Below, piece by piece: positions 37,607-47,428 of a stretch of DNA of 64,000 nucleotides; positions within the stretch are counted from its first letter, which is position 1, and every line of letters begins with the position of its first letter. The notes under the pieces are model-generated. The model ran no database searches and was not told where the DNA came from. It was given only the letters and a program-made list of their open reading frames with translations. Source of the stretch: Aquincola tertiaricarbonis (GTDB lineage Bacteria; Pseudomonadota; Gammaproteobacteria; Burkholderiales; Burkholderiaceae_C); assembly GCF_023573145.1 (NCBI RefSeq), contig NZ_CP097636.1, forward strand, positions 124,001 to 188,000, read 5' to 3'. The translations under genes were made by a program, and so were the position numbers.

Positions 37607-37684
37607 GGCAACTCCTTCAATGTGATGGGCCTGACTGTGCCGGCGAAGCGGAAAGCAAACCAGCCGTGCCACACTGCGGCAGCC

Positions 37685-37699
37685 ACAAACCCAGTTTGT
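37685..37699. promoter_or_regulatory. Candidate LysR operator upstream of the LysR gene at 37707
   Basis: ACAAAC, three bases (CCA), GTTTGT: a perfect 6-bp inverted repeat, 7 bases upstream of the LysR start and about 80 bases upstream of the divergent oxidoreductase start. Such spacing suits autorepression with control of the divergent gene. Inference from symmetry only. Confidence 0.45.
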
Positions 37700-37706
37700 C
37701 AATCAC

Positions 37707-38633
37707 ATGCCCGCCTCGCCCACCGTGGCCGCTGACGGCCTGGAGCTGCCCGCGCTGCAGCTGGCGCTGCGCGCCGCCGAACTGGGCAGCGTGGCCGCGG
37801 CCGCACGCGAGCGCGACTGGCTGCCCGCCACCGCCACCGCGGCCATTCGCCGGCTGGAAGCGCAGCTGGGTGCGGCGCTTTTCACCCGCAACAGCCGCGC
37901 GCTGCGGCCCACGCCGGAAGGCGCCGCCTTCCTGCAGCGGGCGCGCGAGGCGCTGGCGTTGCTCGGCGACGGCGTGGCGGCACTGCGCGAGCCGCTGGCC
38001 CAGGTGCGCGGGCTGCTGCGGCTGGGCATGCCTTCGGACCTGGGCACGCGGCTGCTGCGGCCGCTGCTGGACGAGTTCATGGCGCTGCATCCCGCGCTGC
38101 AACTGGAGCTGCAGGTGGGCGACCGGCTGAGCGACCTGGCGCGTGAGCCGGTGGATGCCGCGCTGCGCTACGGTGAGCCGCAGCAGCCCGGCCTCATCGT
38201 GCGCCGCCTGGCCGACAACCACCGGGTGCTGGTGGCCTCGCCCGATTACCTGGCCCGCGCCGGCACGCCGCAGGCGGCCGCCGACATCGAGCAGCACGCC
38301 GGCATCTCGCTGCGCCTGGCGGGCCGGCCCGGCCATGTGTGGACGCTGCTGGACAACGGCCGGCCGGTGACGCTGCGGCCGCAGGTGCGGCGCATCGCCG
38401 ACAACGGCCTGGTGACGCGTGAATGGGCGCTGGCCGGCCACGGCATCGCGATGAAGTCACGGCTGGACGTGGCCGATGACCTGGCCGCCGGTCGGCTGGT
38501 GCAGGTGCTGCCGGCGCTGCGGTCGGCGCCTTATCCGCTGGTGCTGGCCCTGGCCAGCGGCAGCCACCTCAGCGCGCGGGTGCGGGCGCTGGGCGACTTT
38601 CTGTCGGAGCGGCTGGCCGAACGGAACGGCTGA
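37707..38633 (+). CDS. LysR-family regulator divergent from the oxidoreductase
   Basis: 308 residues. The helix-turn-helix at about 13-70 is unusual in wording (LQLALRAAELGSVAAAARERDWLPATATAAIRRLEAQLGAALFTR) but in the right frame. The effector domain (95-300) has LRLGMPSDLGTRLLRPLLDEFMALHP and VDAALRYGEPQQPGLIVRRLADNHRVLVASPDYLA, as in the CrgA/DmlR/PerR-like group that controls adjacent oxidoreductases. A palindrome just ahead of the start may be its site. Confidence 0.9.
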   Translation: MPASPTVAADGLELPALQLALRAAELGSVAAAARERDWLPATATAAIRRLEAQLGAALFTRNSRALRPTPEGAAFLQRAREALALLGDGVAALREPLAQVRGLLRLGMPSDLGTRLLRPLLDEFMALHPALQLELQVGDRLSDLAREPVDAALRYGEPQQPGLIVRRLADNHRVLVASPDYLARAGTPQAAADIEQHAGISLRLAGRPGHVWTLLDNGRPVTLRPQVRRIADNGLVTREWALAGHGIAMKSRLDVADDLAAGRLVQVLPALRSAPYPLVLALASGSHLSARVRALGDFLSERLAERNG

Positions 38634-38637
38634 ACCC

Positions 38638-39665
38638 TTAGGTGGCCGACTGCGCCGCGTACCAGCTGGCCGCTGCCTGCAGCCCCTGGCCGAAGCGGTG
38701 CGTGGGCGCGTAGCCCAGCAGCGTCTGCGCCTTGCCGATGTCGGCGCGCGAGTGGCGCACGTCGCCGGCGCGGAAGTCGCCGTACACCGCCGGTGCCACC
38801 TGCAGCCCGGGCCGCTGCGCGCCCAGAGCGGCCGCCAGCTCGGTGTAGAGCTGGTTCAGCGAGGTCTGGTCGCCCACCGCCACGTTGTAGACCTGGTTCA
38901 GCGCCTCGGGCGTGGTGACGGTGGCCGCCAGCAGGTTGGCCTGCACCGTGTTGGCGATGTAGCAGAAGTCGCGGCTGGTTTCGCCGTCGCCGTTGATGCG
39001 GATCGCCTCGCCGCGCAGCATCTGCGCCGCCCATTTGGGGATCACCGCGGCATAAGCGCCGTTCGGGTCCTGCCGCGGGCCGAACACGTTGAAGTAGCGC
39101 AGCCCGATGGACGCCGTGCCGTAGCAGCGGCCGAACACCTCGGCGTACAGCTCGTTCACGTACTTGGTGACGGCATACGGCGACAGCGGCTTGCCGATGC
39201 GGTCTTCCACCTTGGGCAGGCCCGGGTGGTCGCCGTAGGTGGAGCTGCTGGCCGCGTACACGAAGCGCTGCACGCCGGCATCACGCGCCGCCACCAGCAT
39301 GTTCAGGAAGCCGTCGATGTTGGCCGCGTTGGTGGTGAGGGGGTCGGCCAGCGAGCGTGGCACCGAGCCCAGCGCCGCCTGGTGCAGCACATGCTGCACG
39401 CCTTCGCAGGCGCTGCGGCAGGTGGCGGCGTCGCGGATGTCGCCCTCGATGAAGCGAAAGCGCGCCTGCCGCTCGGCCGTCTGGCCCGCGGTGGCGGCCA
39501 CCAGGTTGTGCCGGTGGCCGGTCGCGAAGTTGTCCAGGCCCACCACCGTCTGGTTCAGCGACAGCAGGGTCTCGACCAGATGGCTGCCGATGAAGCCGGC
39601 GGCGCCCGTCACCAGCCAGGCGCGGGGCGCGGCCTGCAGCTCGGCGCGCAGGGTGTCGTAGGTGC

Positions 39666-39669
<4 letters not shown>
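38638..39669 (-). CDS. UDP-N-acetylglucosamine(-uronate) 4-epimerase (WbpP/TviC type)
   Basis: 343 residues from a GTG that overlaps the upstream dehydrogenase stop (GTGA). It is an extended SDR: NAD-binding [28 protein letters not shown], active-site [15 protein letters not shown] and YAVTKYVNE (Tyr-x3-Lys), and the substrate loop [23 protein letters not shown]. The last is the wording of WbpP/TviC enzymes that turn UDP-GlcNAc(A) into UDP-GalNAc(A). Coupling to the dehydrogenase gene means both act in one route to an aminouronic sugar for a surface polysaccharide. Confidence 0.92.
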
Positions 39670-40961
<1,292 letters not shown>

Positions 40962-41246
40962 CAGGTGCTGCCAGGTCCTAGCCAAAGGAAGGGCCGCCAT
41001 TATCCCGAGGCGACCCGGGGGCGGAGCATGTCAGCGAGACGGCGCTCGTGCGATGCGGCGGCGCAACAAGGACCGGGCGAAAACGCATGTCGGGCCGTGT
41101 TGTGCGCTGTAGTTCTCGGTGAGTCGCTCTACGATCATCGGGCTGTTTCCCCCGAACCGGGGATCTTGGGCCAGCGACGCATTTGTGACACTCGTAACAC
41201 AAGTGCTGCGCGCCAGCATAATCATCTTTCCTCTCAGGGAGTCTCC
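40962..41246. other. 285-base divergent intergenic region, no gene seen
   Basis: This lies between the dehydrogenase (minus) and the PEP-CTERM gene (plus). The right part is more A/T-rich; a CATAAT at 41217-41222 could be the -10 box of the PEP-CTERM gene. No convincing -35 box or repeat was found. Confidence 0.35.
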
Positions 41247-41717
41247 ATGAAGCGTTCCGCGATCGTCATCGCCTCCGTGCTGGCTCTGGCTGGCGCCTCG
41301 GCCCAAGCCTTTACCGACACCTGGTCCGACCTGAGCCAGGCCTACGACAACAGCGTGTCCTACGGCCGTAACGGGCTCTCGTTCACCGACACCGTCAACT
41401 TCACGCTGACGGGGTTGAGCGACGTGAGCGTCACCGTCGGCTCCACCGGCTTGTCGAACGCCGTCTTCAGCCTGTACATGGGCGGCTCCCTGCTGGAATC
41501 GACCGACATCACCGGCAAGACCGTCGTGGTGGCGCCTTACACCTCGCTGGCCGCCGGTGCTTATTCGTTCGTGGTGAGCGGCACCGTCAACAGCAAGCCG
41601 GGCGTGTACAACCTGAACGCCAACGTGGCCGCCGTGCCTGAACCCGAAACCTACGCCCTGATGCTGGCTGGCCTGGGTGCCGTCGGCTTCATGGCCCGCC
41701 GCCGCAAGTCGGCCTGA
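41247..41717 (+). CDS. PEP-CTERM sorting-domain secreted protein
   Basis: 156 residues after CAGGGAGTCTCC. A signal peptide (MKRSAIVIASVLALAGASAQA) precedes a Ser/Thr/Gly-rich beta domain of about 105 residues. The C-terminal exosortase signal has PEP (VPEPETYA), a hydrophobic helix (LMLAGLGAVGFMA) and a basic end RRRKSA. The wording SFTDTVNFTLTGLSDVSVTV is like the FxDxF group of PEP-CTERM proteins. Such proteins are processed by EpsH-type exosortase and tied to exopolysaccharide. No exosortase gene is in the window. A strong terminator follows. Confidence 0.9.
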   Translation: MKRSAIVIASVLALAGASAQAFTDTWSDLSQAYDNSVSYGRNGLSFTDTVNFTLTGLSDVSVTVGSTGLSNAVFSLYMGGSLLESTDITGKTVVVAPYTSLAAGAYSFVVSGTVNSKPGVYNLNANVAAVPEPETYALMLAGLGAVGFMARRRKSA

Positions 41718-41750
41718 CATCGCGCAGGCCCGGCAACGGGCCCACAGTGC

Positions 41751-41797
41751 TGAAATGCAAAAAGGGCGGTGCGTGAGCACCGCCCTTTTTCATTTCA
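41751..41797. terminator. Strong bidirectional intrinsic terminator
   Basis: A long, nearly perfect inverted repeat: TGAAATG, one bulged C, AAAAAGGGCGGTGC, four-base loop GTGA, GCACCGCCCTTTTT, CATTTCA. The A-run on one side and T-run on the other allow termination in both directions. It lies 34 bases after the PEP-CTERM stop and 22 bases before the next start codon. Confidence 0.92.
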
Positions 41798-41818
41798 GCC
41801 TGCGGCGACAATCCCGGG

Positions 41819-42535
<717 letters not shown>

Positions 42536-42553
42536 TCCGGTAGCGCCCCTGCG

Positions 42554-43336
42554 ATGCGCCTGCAGCTGCTGTCCGACCTGCACCTGGAAAGCGAGCGCTT
42601 CGAGCCGCAGCCTGCGCCCGGTGCCGAGCTGCTGGTGCTGGCCGGCGACCTGGACAGCCGCTGGCAATCGCTGCAGCGCTTTGCGGGTTGGCCAGTGCCG
42701 GTGATCTTCGTCGCCGGCAACCATGAGTTCGACCGCCGCGAGCTGACCGAGGCCCTGCCCGCGCTGCGGGCCGAGTGCGCGGCACTGGGCATCACGCTGC
42801 TGGAGCGCGACACGGCCATCCTGTGCGACGCGCAAGGCCGGCGCGTGCGCTTCGTGGGCACCGTGCGCTGGTGCGACTTCGATCTGTTCGGCCCCGCCCG
42901 CCGCGACGTGTCGCTGCGCGCCGGCAGCTACTTCCAGCGGGTGATGCAGGCGACGATCCACGGCCAGCCGTTTGATGCGCCGGCGGTGCGGCAAGAGGCG
43001 CTGGCCTGCCGCGACTGGCTGGCCCGCACATTGGCCGAGCCCAGCGAAGGCCGTTGGGACGCGACGGTGGTGGTGACGCATTTCGCGCCCAGCCTGCGCA
43101 GCGCCGACCCGCGCTATGGCCAGCAGAACGGCACCGCCAGCTTCTGCAATGCCGACGACGACCTGATCGTGCAGACCGAGCTGTGGCTGCATGGCCACCT
43201 GCATTGCCGGCACGACTACACCGTGGCGCGGCCAGGGGGTGGTGTGTCGAGGGTGGTGTGCCAGGCACGGGGCCTGGCCAAGCGGAACGAGCCGGAGGGG
43301 TTCGACCCCTTCAAGCTGATCAGCGTGTTCGGCTGA
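42554..43336 (+). CDS. Calcineurin-like metallophosphoesterase
   Basis: 260 residues with all five metal blocks in order: LLSDLHLES (Asp, His), LVLAGDLDS, VAGNHEFDRRE, VVVTHFAPS and LHGHLHCRHDY. A two-metal phosphoesterase of the cytosol; the substrate is unknown, cyclic nucleotides or phosphodiesters being usual. It begins 18 bases after the UPF0149 gene and may share its transcript. It ends directly against a small convergent gene. Confidence 0.9.
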   Translation: MRLQLLSDLHLESERFEPQPAPGAELLVLAGDLDSRWQSLQRFAGWPVPVIFVAGNHEFDRRELTEALPALRAECAALGITLLERDTAILCDAQGRRVRFVGTVRWCDFDLFGPARRDVSLRAGSYFQRVMQATIHGQPFDAPAVRQEALACRDWLARTLAEPSEGRWDATVVVTHFAPSLRSADPRYGQQNGTASFCNADDDLIVQTELWLHGHLHCRHDYTVARPGGGVSRVVCQARGLAKRNEPEGFDPFKLISVFG

Positions 43337-43546
43337 TCAGGCGCGGCGGCGTTGCAGCAGCGCCATCCAGCCGATGCCACTGCCGCTGCGGGCCTGCAGC
43401 ACCGGTGCCTGCAGCGCTTCTTCGGCCTGGCGTTCCAGACGCAGGTTCAGGCCCAGTTCGGCACCCATGTCGGCCGGGTCCAGCGGGCGCGGCGCCACCA
43501 GCCTCTTCGAACGACGGAACAGCAGCGAGCGGGTGGTGGCATTCAT
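43337..43546 (-). CDS. Small basic protein of unknown function
   Basis: 69 residues. The start at 43546 has GAGG nine bases upstream (complement of about 43555-43560). It is a basic N-terminus (RSLLFRRSKRLVAPRPLDPADMGAEL) followed by a helix (LGLNLRLERQAEEALQAPVL) and a basic end (LLQRRRA). It abuts the phosphoesterase stop with no gap. I do not recognise the family. A larger frame on this strand exists but only this part is coding-like. The 185 bases before it, up to the ArgP end, hold nothing I recognise. Confidence 0.5.
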   Translation of the reverse strand: MNATTRSLLFRRSKRLVAPRPLDPADMGAELGLNLRLERQAEEALQAPVLQARSGSGIGWMALLQRRRA

Positions 43547-43731
43547 GGCGTCAGCCTCACGGGGTGTGTGACAGCAAGTTTCGATCTGAGCGCGATGTTT
43601 CTGAAGCGTGAATCCCACGTCCACCGCGCCACACGTCACATCCCCCACGAGCACGGTGGGCCGATGTCGCGCATCGGCCACACCGCCGCCCAGGGCTGAC
43701 GTGATGCCCCGCAGCGTGGCAGCGCCATGTG

Positions 43732-44673
43732 TCAGTGCTGCGAACCGGCGTCGCCGGGTGCCAACACCTTCGCGGCGTGTTGCTTCAAGGCCGCACCCAC
43801 ACGCGCCAGCAGGCTGCCGCCGTGCGGCCCAGCCAGCTGCCACTGGTGCCAGTACAGCGTCACGTCCACATGCACCTCGGGCAGCACGGCCTGCAGGCGA
43901 CCGGCGGTGATGGCGGGCCGCGCCTGCAATTCGGCCAGCATGCCGATGCCCCAGCCACGCTCCGCCGCTTCCGCATAGGCATCGGTGGCGGGCACGTGCC
44001 GCTCGCGCAGGCGCAGATCGGCCAGGCCAAAAGCCTGCTGCGCCCAGCGCTGCGCCAGGCTGTCCTTGCGGTTGAACACCAGCATCGGCAGCCGTGCCAG
44101 GTCGGCGGCGCGCAAGCCATGGGGCATGTGCCGGCGCACGAAGCCGGGGCTGGCCACGGCCAGATAGCGCATCACGCCCAGCCGTTCGGCGCTGCAGCCA
44201 TGCATCGGCGCCGCCAGGCTGCTCACGCAGCCGAGTACGGTGCCGCCACGCAAGGCCTCGTGGGTGAAGTCCTGGTCGTCCACCCGCAGGTCGATGCCAT
44301 GGCCGGCGCCAAGGCCCTCCTGCATCAAGCCGTCCAGCGCCGGCAGCACCCAGGTGGCCAGGCTGTCGGCGTTGACGCTGATGGGCACCCGCTCGCCGTG
44401 CGCGGCGTCGGCACCCAGCTGGCGCGCCGCCTCGGCCGCCAGCGACTGCCATTGGCGCGCCAGCCGCAGCAGCACCGCGCCCGAGGGCGTGAAGTCCAGC
44501 GGCCGCGTGCGCACCACCAGCGGCTGGCCCCATTGGGCCTCCAGGGCGCGCATGCGCTGCGACACGGCCGAAGGCGTCAGCGCCAGTCGCTGTGCCGCCG
44601 CGGCAAAGCTGCCGGTATCGGACAGCGCCACCAGGCAGGCGAGGGCGGCGGGATCAAAGGCGTCGGCATTCAT
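43732..44673 (-). CDS. argP: ArgP/LysG-type LysR regulator
   Basis: 313 residues. The helix-turn-helix LACLVALSDTGSFAAAAQRLALTPSAVSQRMRALEAQWGQPLVVR and the effector domain words VNADSLATWVLPAL and DQDFTHEALRGGTVLGCVSS are those of ArgP (IciA)/LysG, which sense lysine and arginine. The gene is divergent from an argO/lysE exporter 66 bases away, the known regulatory pair: ArgP activates the exporter when arginine or lysine is high (family knowledge). Confidence 0.94.
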   Translation of the reverse strand: MNADAFDPAALACLVALSDTGSFAAAAQRLALTPSAVSQRMRALEAQWGQPLVVRTRPLDFTPSGAVLLRLARQWQSLAAEAARQLGADAAHGERVPISVNADSLATWVLPALDGLMQEGLGAGHGIDLRVDDQDFTHEALRGGTVLGCVSSLAAPMHGCSAERLGVMRYLAVASPGFVRRHMPHGLRAADLARLPMLVFNRKDSLAQRWAQQAFGLADLRLRERHVPATDAYAEAAERGWGIGMLAELQARPAITAGRLQAVLPEVHVDVTLYWHQWQLAGPHGGSLLARVGAALKQHAAKVLAPGDAGSQH

Positions 44674-44739
44674 GCAGCTCAGCTTAACTTGGATGATCGA
44701 TATTCAGCATTGCTTCACATCGTGCGCGACTGAGGCACC

Positions 44740-45399
44740 ATGCCGCCCATGCTTGCTTCCCCCACCACTTGGCTGCCTGGCGCGCCGCCGCTCACCGTCT
44801 TCCTCAATGGCTTCGTGCTGATGGCCGGGCTGATCGTCGCCATCGGCGCGCAAAACGCCTTGATCCTGCGCCAGGGGCTGATGCGCCGGCACGTGGGGCC
44901 GGTGGTGGCTTTCTGCGCCGCCTCCGACGTGCTGCTGGTGATGGCCGGCGTGTTCGGCGTGGGCACCGCGTTGACGCGCCTGCCGCTGCTGATGGAAGCG
45001 CTGCGCTGGGGCGGCGCGCTGTTCCTGGCCTGGTGCGGCTGGCGCGCGGCGCGGCGCGCCTGGCGCCCCGGCTCACAGGGGCTGACGGCCGCCACCAGCG
45101 CGCAAGGCCTGGCCGCCACGCTGGGCACCACCGCGGCGCTCACCTTCCTCAATCCGCACGTGTACCTGGACACGCTGGTGCTGGTGGGCACGGTGGCGGC
45201 GCAGCAGCCTTCGGCCGCGCGGCCGCTGTTCGCAGCCGGGGCGGGCAGTGCGTCGGTGCTGTGGTTCCTGCTGCTGGGTTATGGCGCCGCGGCCCTGGCG
45301 CCGTGGCTGGCGCGGCCGGCCACCTGGCGGGTGGTGGACGGCTGCGTGGCGCTGGTGATGTTCGGCGTGGCCGCCTCCCTGATACGGGGTCAGCTTTAA
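44740..45399 (+). CDS. argO: LysE/ArgO-family basic amino acid exporter
   Basis: 219 residues with six membrane helices. The N-terminal motif FLNGFVLMAGLIVAIGAQNALILRQGL is the ArgO/LysE signature, and LTFLNPHVYLDTLVLVG holds the conserved Asn-Pro of the fourth helix. It exports arginine or lysine from the cytosol. It is controlled by the divergent argP. The conserved domain begins near residue 20, so the start could be the ATG at 44749 instead. Confidence 0.94.
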   Translation: MPPMLASPTTWLPGAPPLTVFLNGFVLMAGLIVAIGAQNALILRQGLMRRHVGPVVAFCAASDVLLVMAGVFGVGTALTRLPLLMEALRWGGALFLAWCGWRAARRAWRPGSQGLTAATSAQGLAATLGTTAALTFLNPHVYLDTLVLVGTVAAQQPSAARPLFAAGAGSASVLWFLLLGYGAAALAPWLARPATWRVVDGCVALVMFGVAASLIRGQL

Positions 45400-45440
45400 A
45401 GCCTCTCTAGAATCCCGCCCCTTTTGCCCAGGGGCCCCGC

Positions 45441-46706
45441 ATGAAGCCAGCCGGCTGCGCCATCGACTTCGGCACGTCCAATTCCGCCATCGCCTTGCCG
45501 GGCGCCGGCCTGGTGGAGGTGGAGCCTGGCCAACGCACCATGCCCACCGCCGTGTTCTACGCGGTGGAGGAAGGCCAGCCGGGCGAGCCCGAACGCAGCT
45601 ATGGCCGCGTGGCGCTGGCCTCGTACATCGACGGGCTGGACGGGCGGCTGATGCGCTCGATGAAAAGCATCCTCGGCTCCACGCTGGTGGACCAGCACAC
45701 CGACGTGGGCGGTGGCAAGGCGGTGCGCTACCTCGACGTGATCGGGGACTACCTGCGCCACCTGAAGAAGCTGGCCGAAGCGGCGGCCGGCGAGCCGCTG
45801 CAGCGCGTGGTGCTGGGCCGGCCGGTGGCCTTCGTCGACGACGACGCCGAACGCGATGCGCAGGCCCAGGCTTCGCTGGAGCGGGCAGCGCGCAGCGTCG
45901 GCTTTGCCGACGTGAGCTTCCAGCTCGAACCCATCGCCGCAGCCTTCGACTTCGAGCGCACGGCCGAGCGTGAGCACCTGGTGCTGGTGGCCGACATCGG
46001 CGGCGGCACCTCCGACTTTTCGCTGGTGCGGGTGGGCCCCGAGCGGCGCGAGCGGCTGGACCGGCTGGACGACGTGCTGGCCAACCACGGCGTGCACATC
46101 GCCGGCACCGACTTCGACCGCCACCTGGAGCTGGCCGCCATCCTGCCGCTGCTGGGCTACCGCAGCCTGGGCCCGGGCGGGCGCGAGGTGCCCAACAAGG
46201 TGTACTTCGACCTGGCCACCTGGCACCTGATCAACACCGTGTATGCACCCGGCCGCGTGGCCGAGCTGCGCCGCATGCGCGACTTCTATGGCGATGTGAA
46301 GCTGCACCAGCGGCTGATGCGTGCGGTGAGCCTGCGCCTGGGCCATGCGCTGGCCGCCAAGGCCGAAGAGGCCAAGATCGCGGTGGCCGAAGGCGGCGCC
46401 GCGCCGGTGGCGCTGGACGACATCGAGCCCGGGCTGCAGGCGCTGCTGGACGAAGCCACCGCGATGCGCGCGCTGGACGCCGACCTGCAGCGCATCGTCG
46501 ATGCCGGCGTGCAGACGGCGCGCGAGGCGGGCGTGCGGCCCGATCAGGTGGACGTGCTGTATTTCACCGGTGGCTCCACGGGCCTGTCGCCGCTGGCCGA
46601 CCGCATCGCGGCGGAGTTTCCCAACGCGCAGCGGGTCAAGGGCGACCGCTTCGCCAGCGTGGCCCAGGGCCTGGGCGAACACGCGCGGCGGCTCTGGGGC
46701 GGCTGA
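45441..46706 (+). CDS. yegD: Hsp70-family protein (YegD-like)
   Basis: 421 residues, only the actin-like ATPase region of Hsp70. Phosphate-1 is IDFGTSNSAIAL, phosphate-2 VADIGGGTSDFSLV and the adenosine motif YFTGGSTGLSPLADRIAAEFP. There is no substrate-binding domain, so this is the truncated YegD form whose partner is unknown. It lies 41 bases after argO and converges on the second UPF0149 gene. Confidence 0.9.
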   Translation: MKPAGCAIDFGTSNSAIALPGAGLVEVEPGQRTMPTAVFYAVEEGQPGEPERSYGRVALASYIDGLDGRLMRSMKSILGSTLVDQHTDVGGGKAVRYLDVIGDYLRHLKKLAEAAAGEPLQRVVLGRPVAFVDDDAERDAQAQASLERAARSVGFADVSFQLEPIAAAFDFERTAEREHLVLVADIGGGTSDFSLVRVGPERRERLDRLDDVLANHGVHIAGTDFDRHLELAAILPLLGYRSLGPGGREVPNKVYFDLATWHLINTVYAPGRVAELRRMRDFYGDVKLHQRLMRAVSLRLGHALAAKAEEAKIAVAEGGAAPVALDDIEPGLQALLDEATAMRALDADLQRIVDAGVQTAREAGVRPDQVDVLYFTGGSTGLSPLADRIAAEFPNAQRVKGDRFASVAQGLGEHARRLWGG

Positions 46707-46719
46707 GCCGCTCTGGCCG

Positions 46720-47397
46720 TCAGCCCCGCGGCTTGCCGCCGCGCGGGCGCTGCGGGGGCCGCGGCCCACCCGGCCGGGGACGGCCGCCGCCCGGGCGCTT
46801 GGCAGCACGGGCCGGAGCCTTGGGCCGCGCCACGTCGGCCAGCAGCAGCGTGCTGCGCACCAGGCCGTCCACCGCCTCGGTCATGTCGGCCGGTGGCTCC
46901 AGCGTCTCGATCTCGGCCAGCAGCTCGTCGGCGTCTTCCAGGTCGTCGGGGTCGAGGTGGGCGAACAGCGTGGCCAGCGGCTCCAGCAGCTCGGGGTCGT
47001 CGCGGTCCATCAGCGTGGGGAACAGCGACATCGCGGTCGCGAAGCCGGCCACCCAGGGCATCACCGCCTCCGACGGCGAGGCGTCTTCATCCGCCTCGAA
47101 CAGCCAGGGGTCGAACCACTGGCGCTGGTCGATGGCGGCATTCAGCTCGGCGTGGCGGCGAAGCACCAGCGCATGCAGGCGCTCCAGCGGCACGCCAGGA
47201 GGCGCGGGCCGGCCTTCCACGTCGTGCACATAGGGCAGCCAGCGGGCGGGCGGCACCGGCCGCGGCTGCAGCAGCACGCCGACCAGGTAGCCGTCGAGCG
47301 CACTGGCTTCTAGCGGTTCCAGCGGCTCGGGCAGCGTGGCCAGCAGGCCATCGAGTTCGCCGACTTCGGCGTCGGTCAGGGGCGGTACGGCGGTCAT
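46720..47397 (-). CDS. UPF0149-family paralogue with a basic Arg/Gly/Pro tail
   Basis: 225 residues. The UPF0149 domain (1-185) aligns by eye with the protein at 41819: LDGLLATLPEPLEPLEASALDGYLVGVLLQPRPVPPARWLP and EAVMPWVAGFATAMSLFP. Instead of the SEC-C zinc motif it ends in a 40-residue, strongly basic, low-complexity tail of Pro, Arg, Gly and Lys (RPGGGRPRPGGPRPPQRPRG). Such tails bind nucleic acid in other proteins (inference). The paralogues are 4 kb apart on opposite strands. Confidence 0.88.
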   Translation of the reverse strand: MTAVPPLTDAEVGELDGLLATLPEPLEPLEASALDGYLVGVLLQPRPVPPARWLPYVHDVEGRPAPPGVPLERLHALVLRRHAELNAAIDQRQWFDPWLFEADEDASPSEAVMPWVAGFATAMSLFPTLMDRDDPELLEPLATLFAHLDPDDLEDADELLAEIETLEPPADMTEAVDGLVRSTLLLADVARPKAPARAAKRPGGGRPRPGGPRPPQRPRGGKPRG

Positions 47398-47428
47398 GCC
47401 GGATTGTCGCGCGGCCAGGCGGCGCTGC

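Noticed and set aside
43547..44533. An upstream extension of the small gene at 43337-43546 to 398 codons
   Set aside because: The extension lies in another frame of argP and is Arg/Gly/Ala-rich nonsense; only the last 69 codons have a ribosome site and protein-like composition.
44674..44739. A specific ArgP operator between argP and argO
   Set aside because: The region is A/T-richer and surely regulatory, but I could not find a symmetric site convincing enough to mark.
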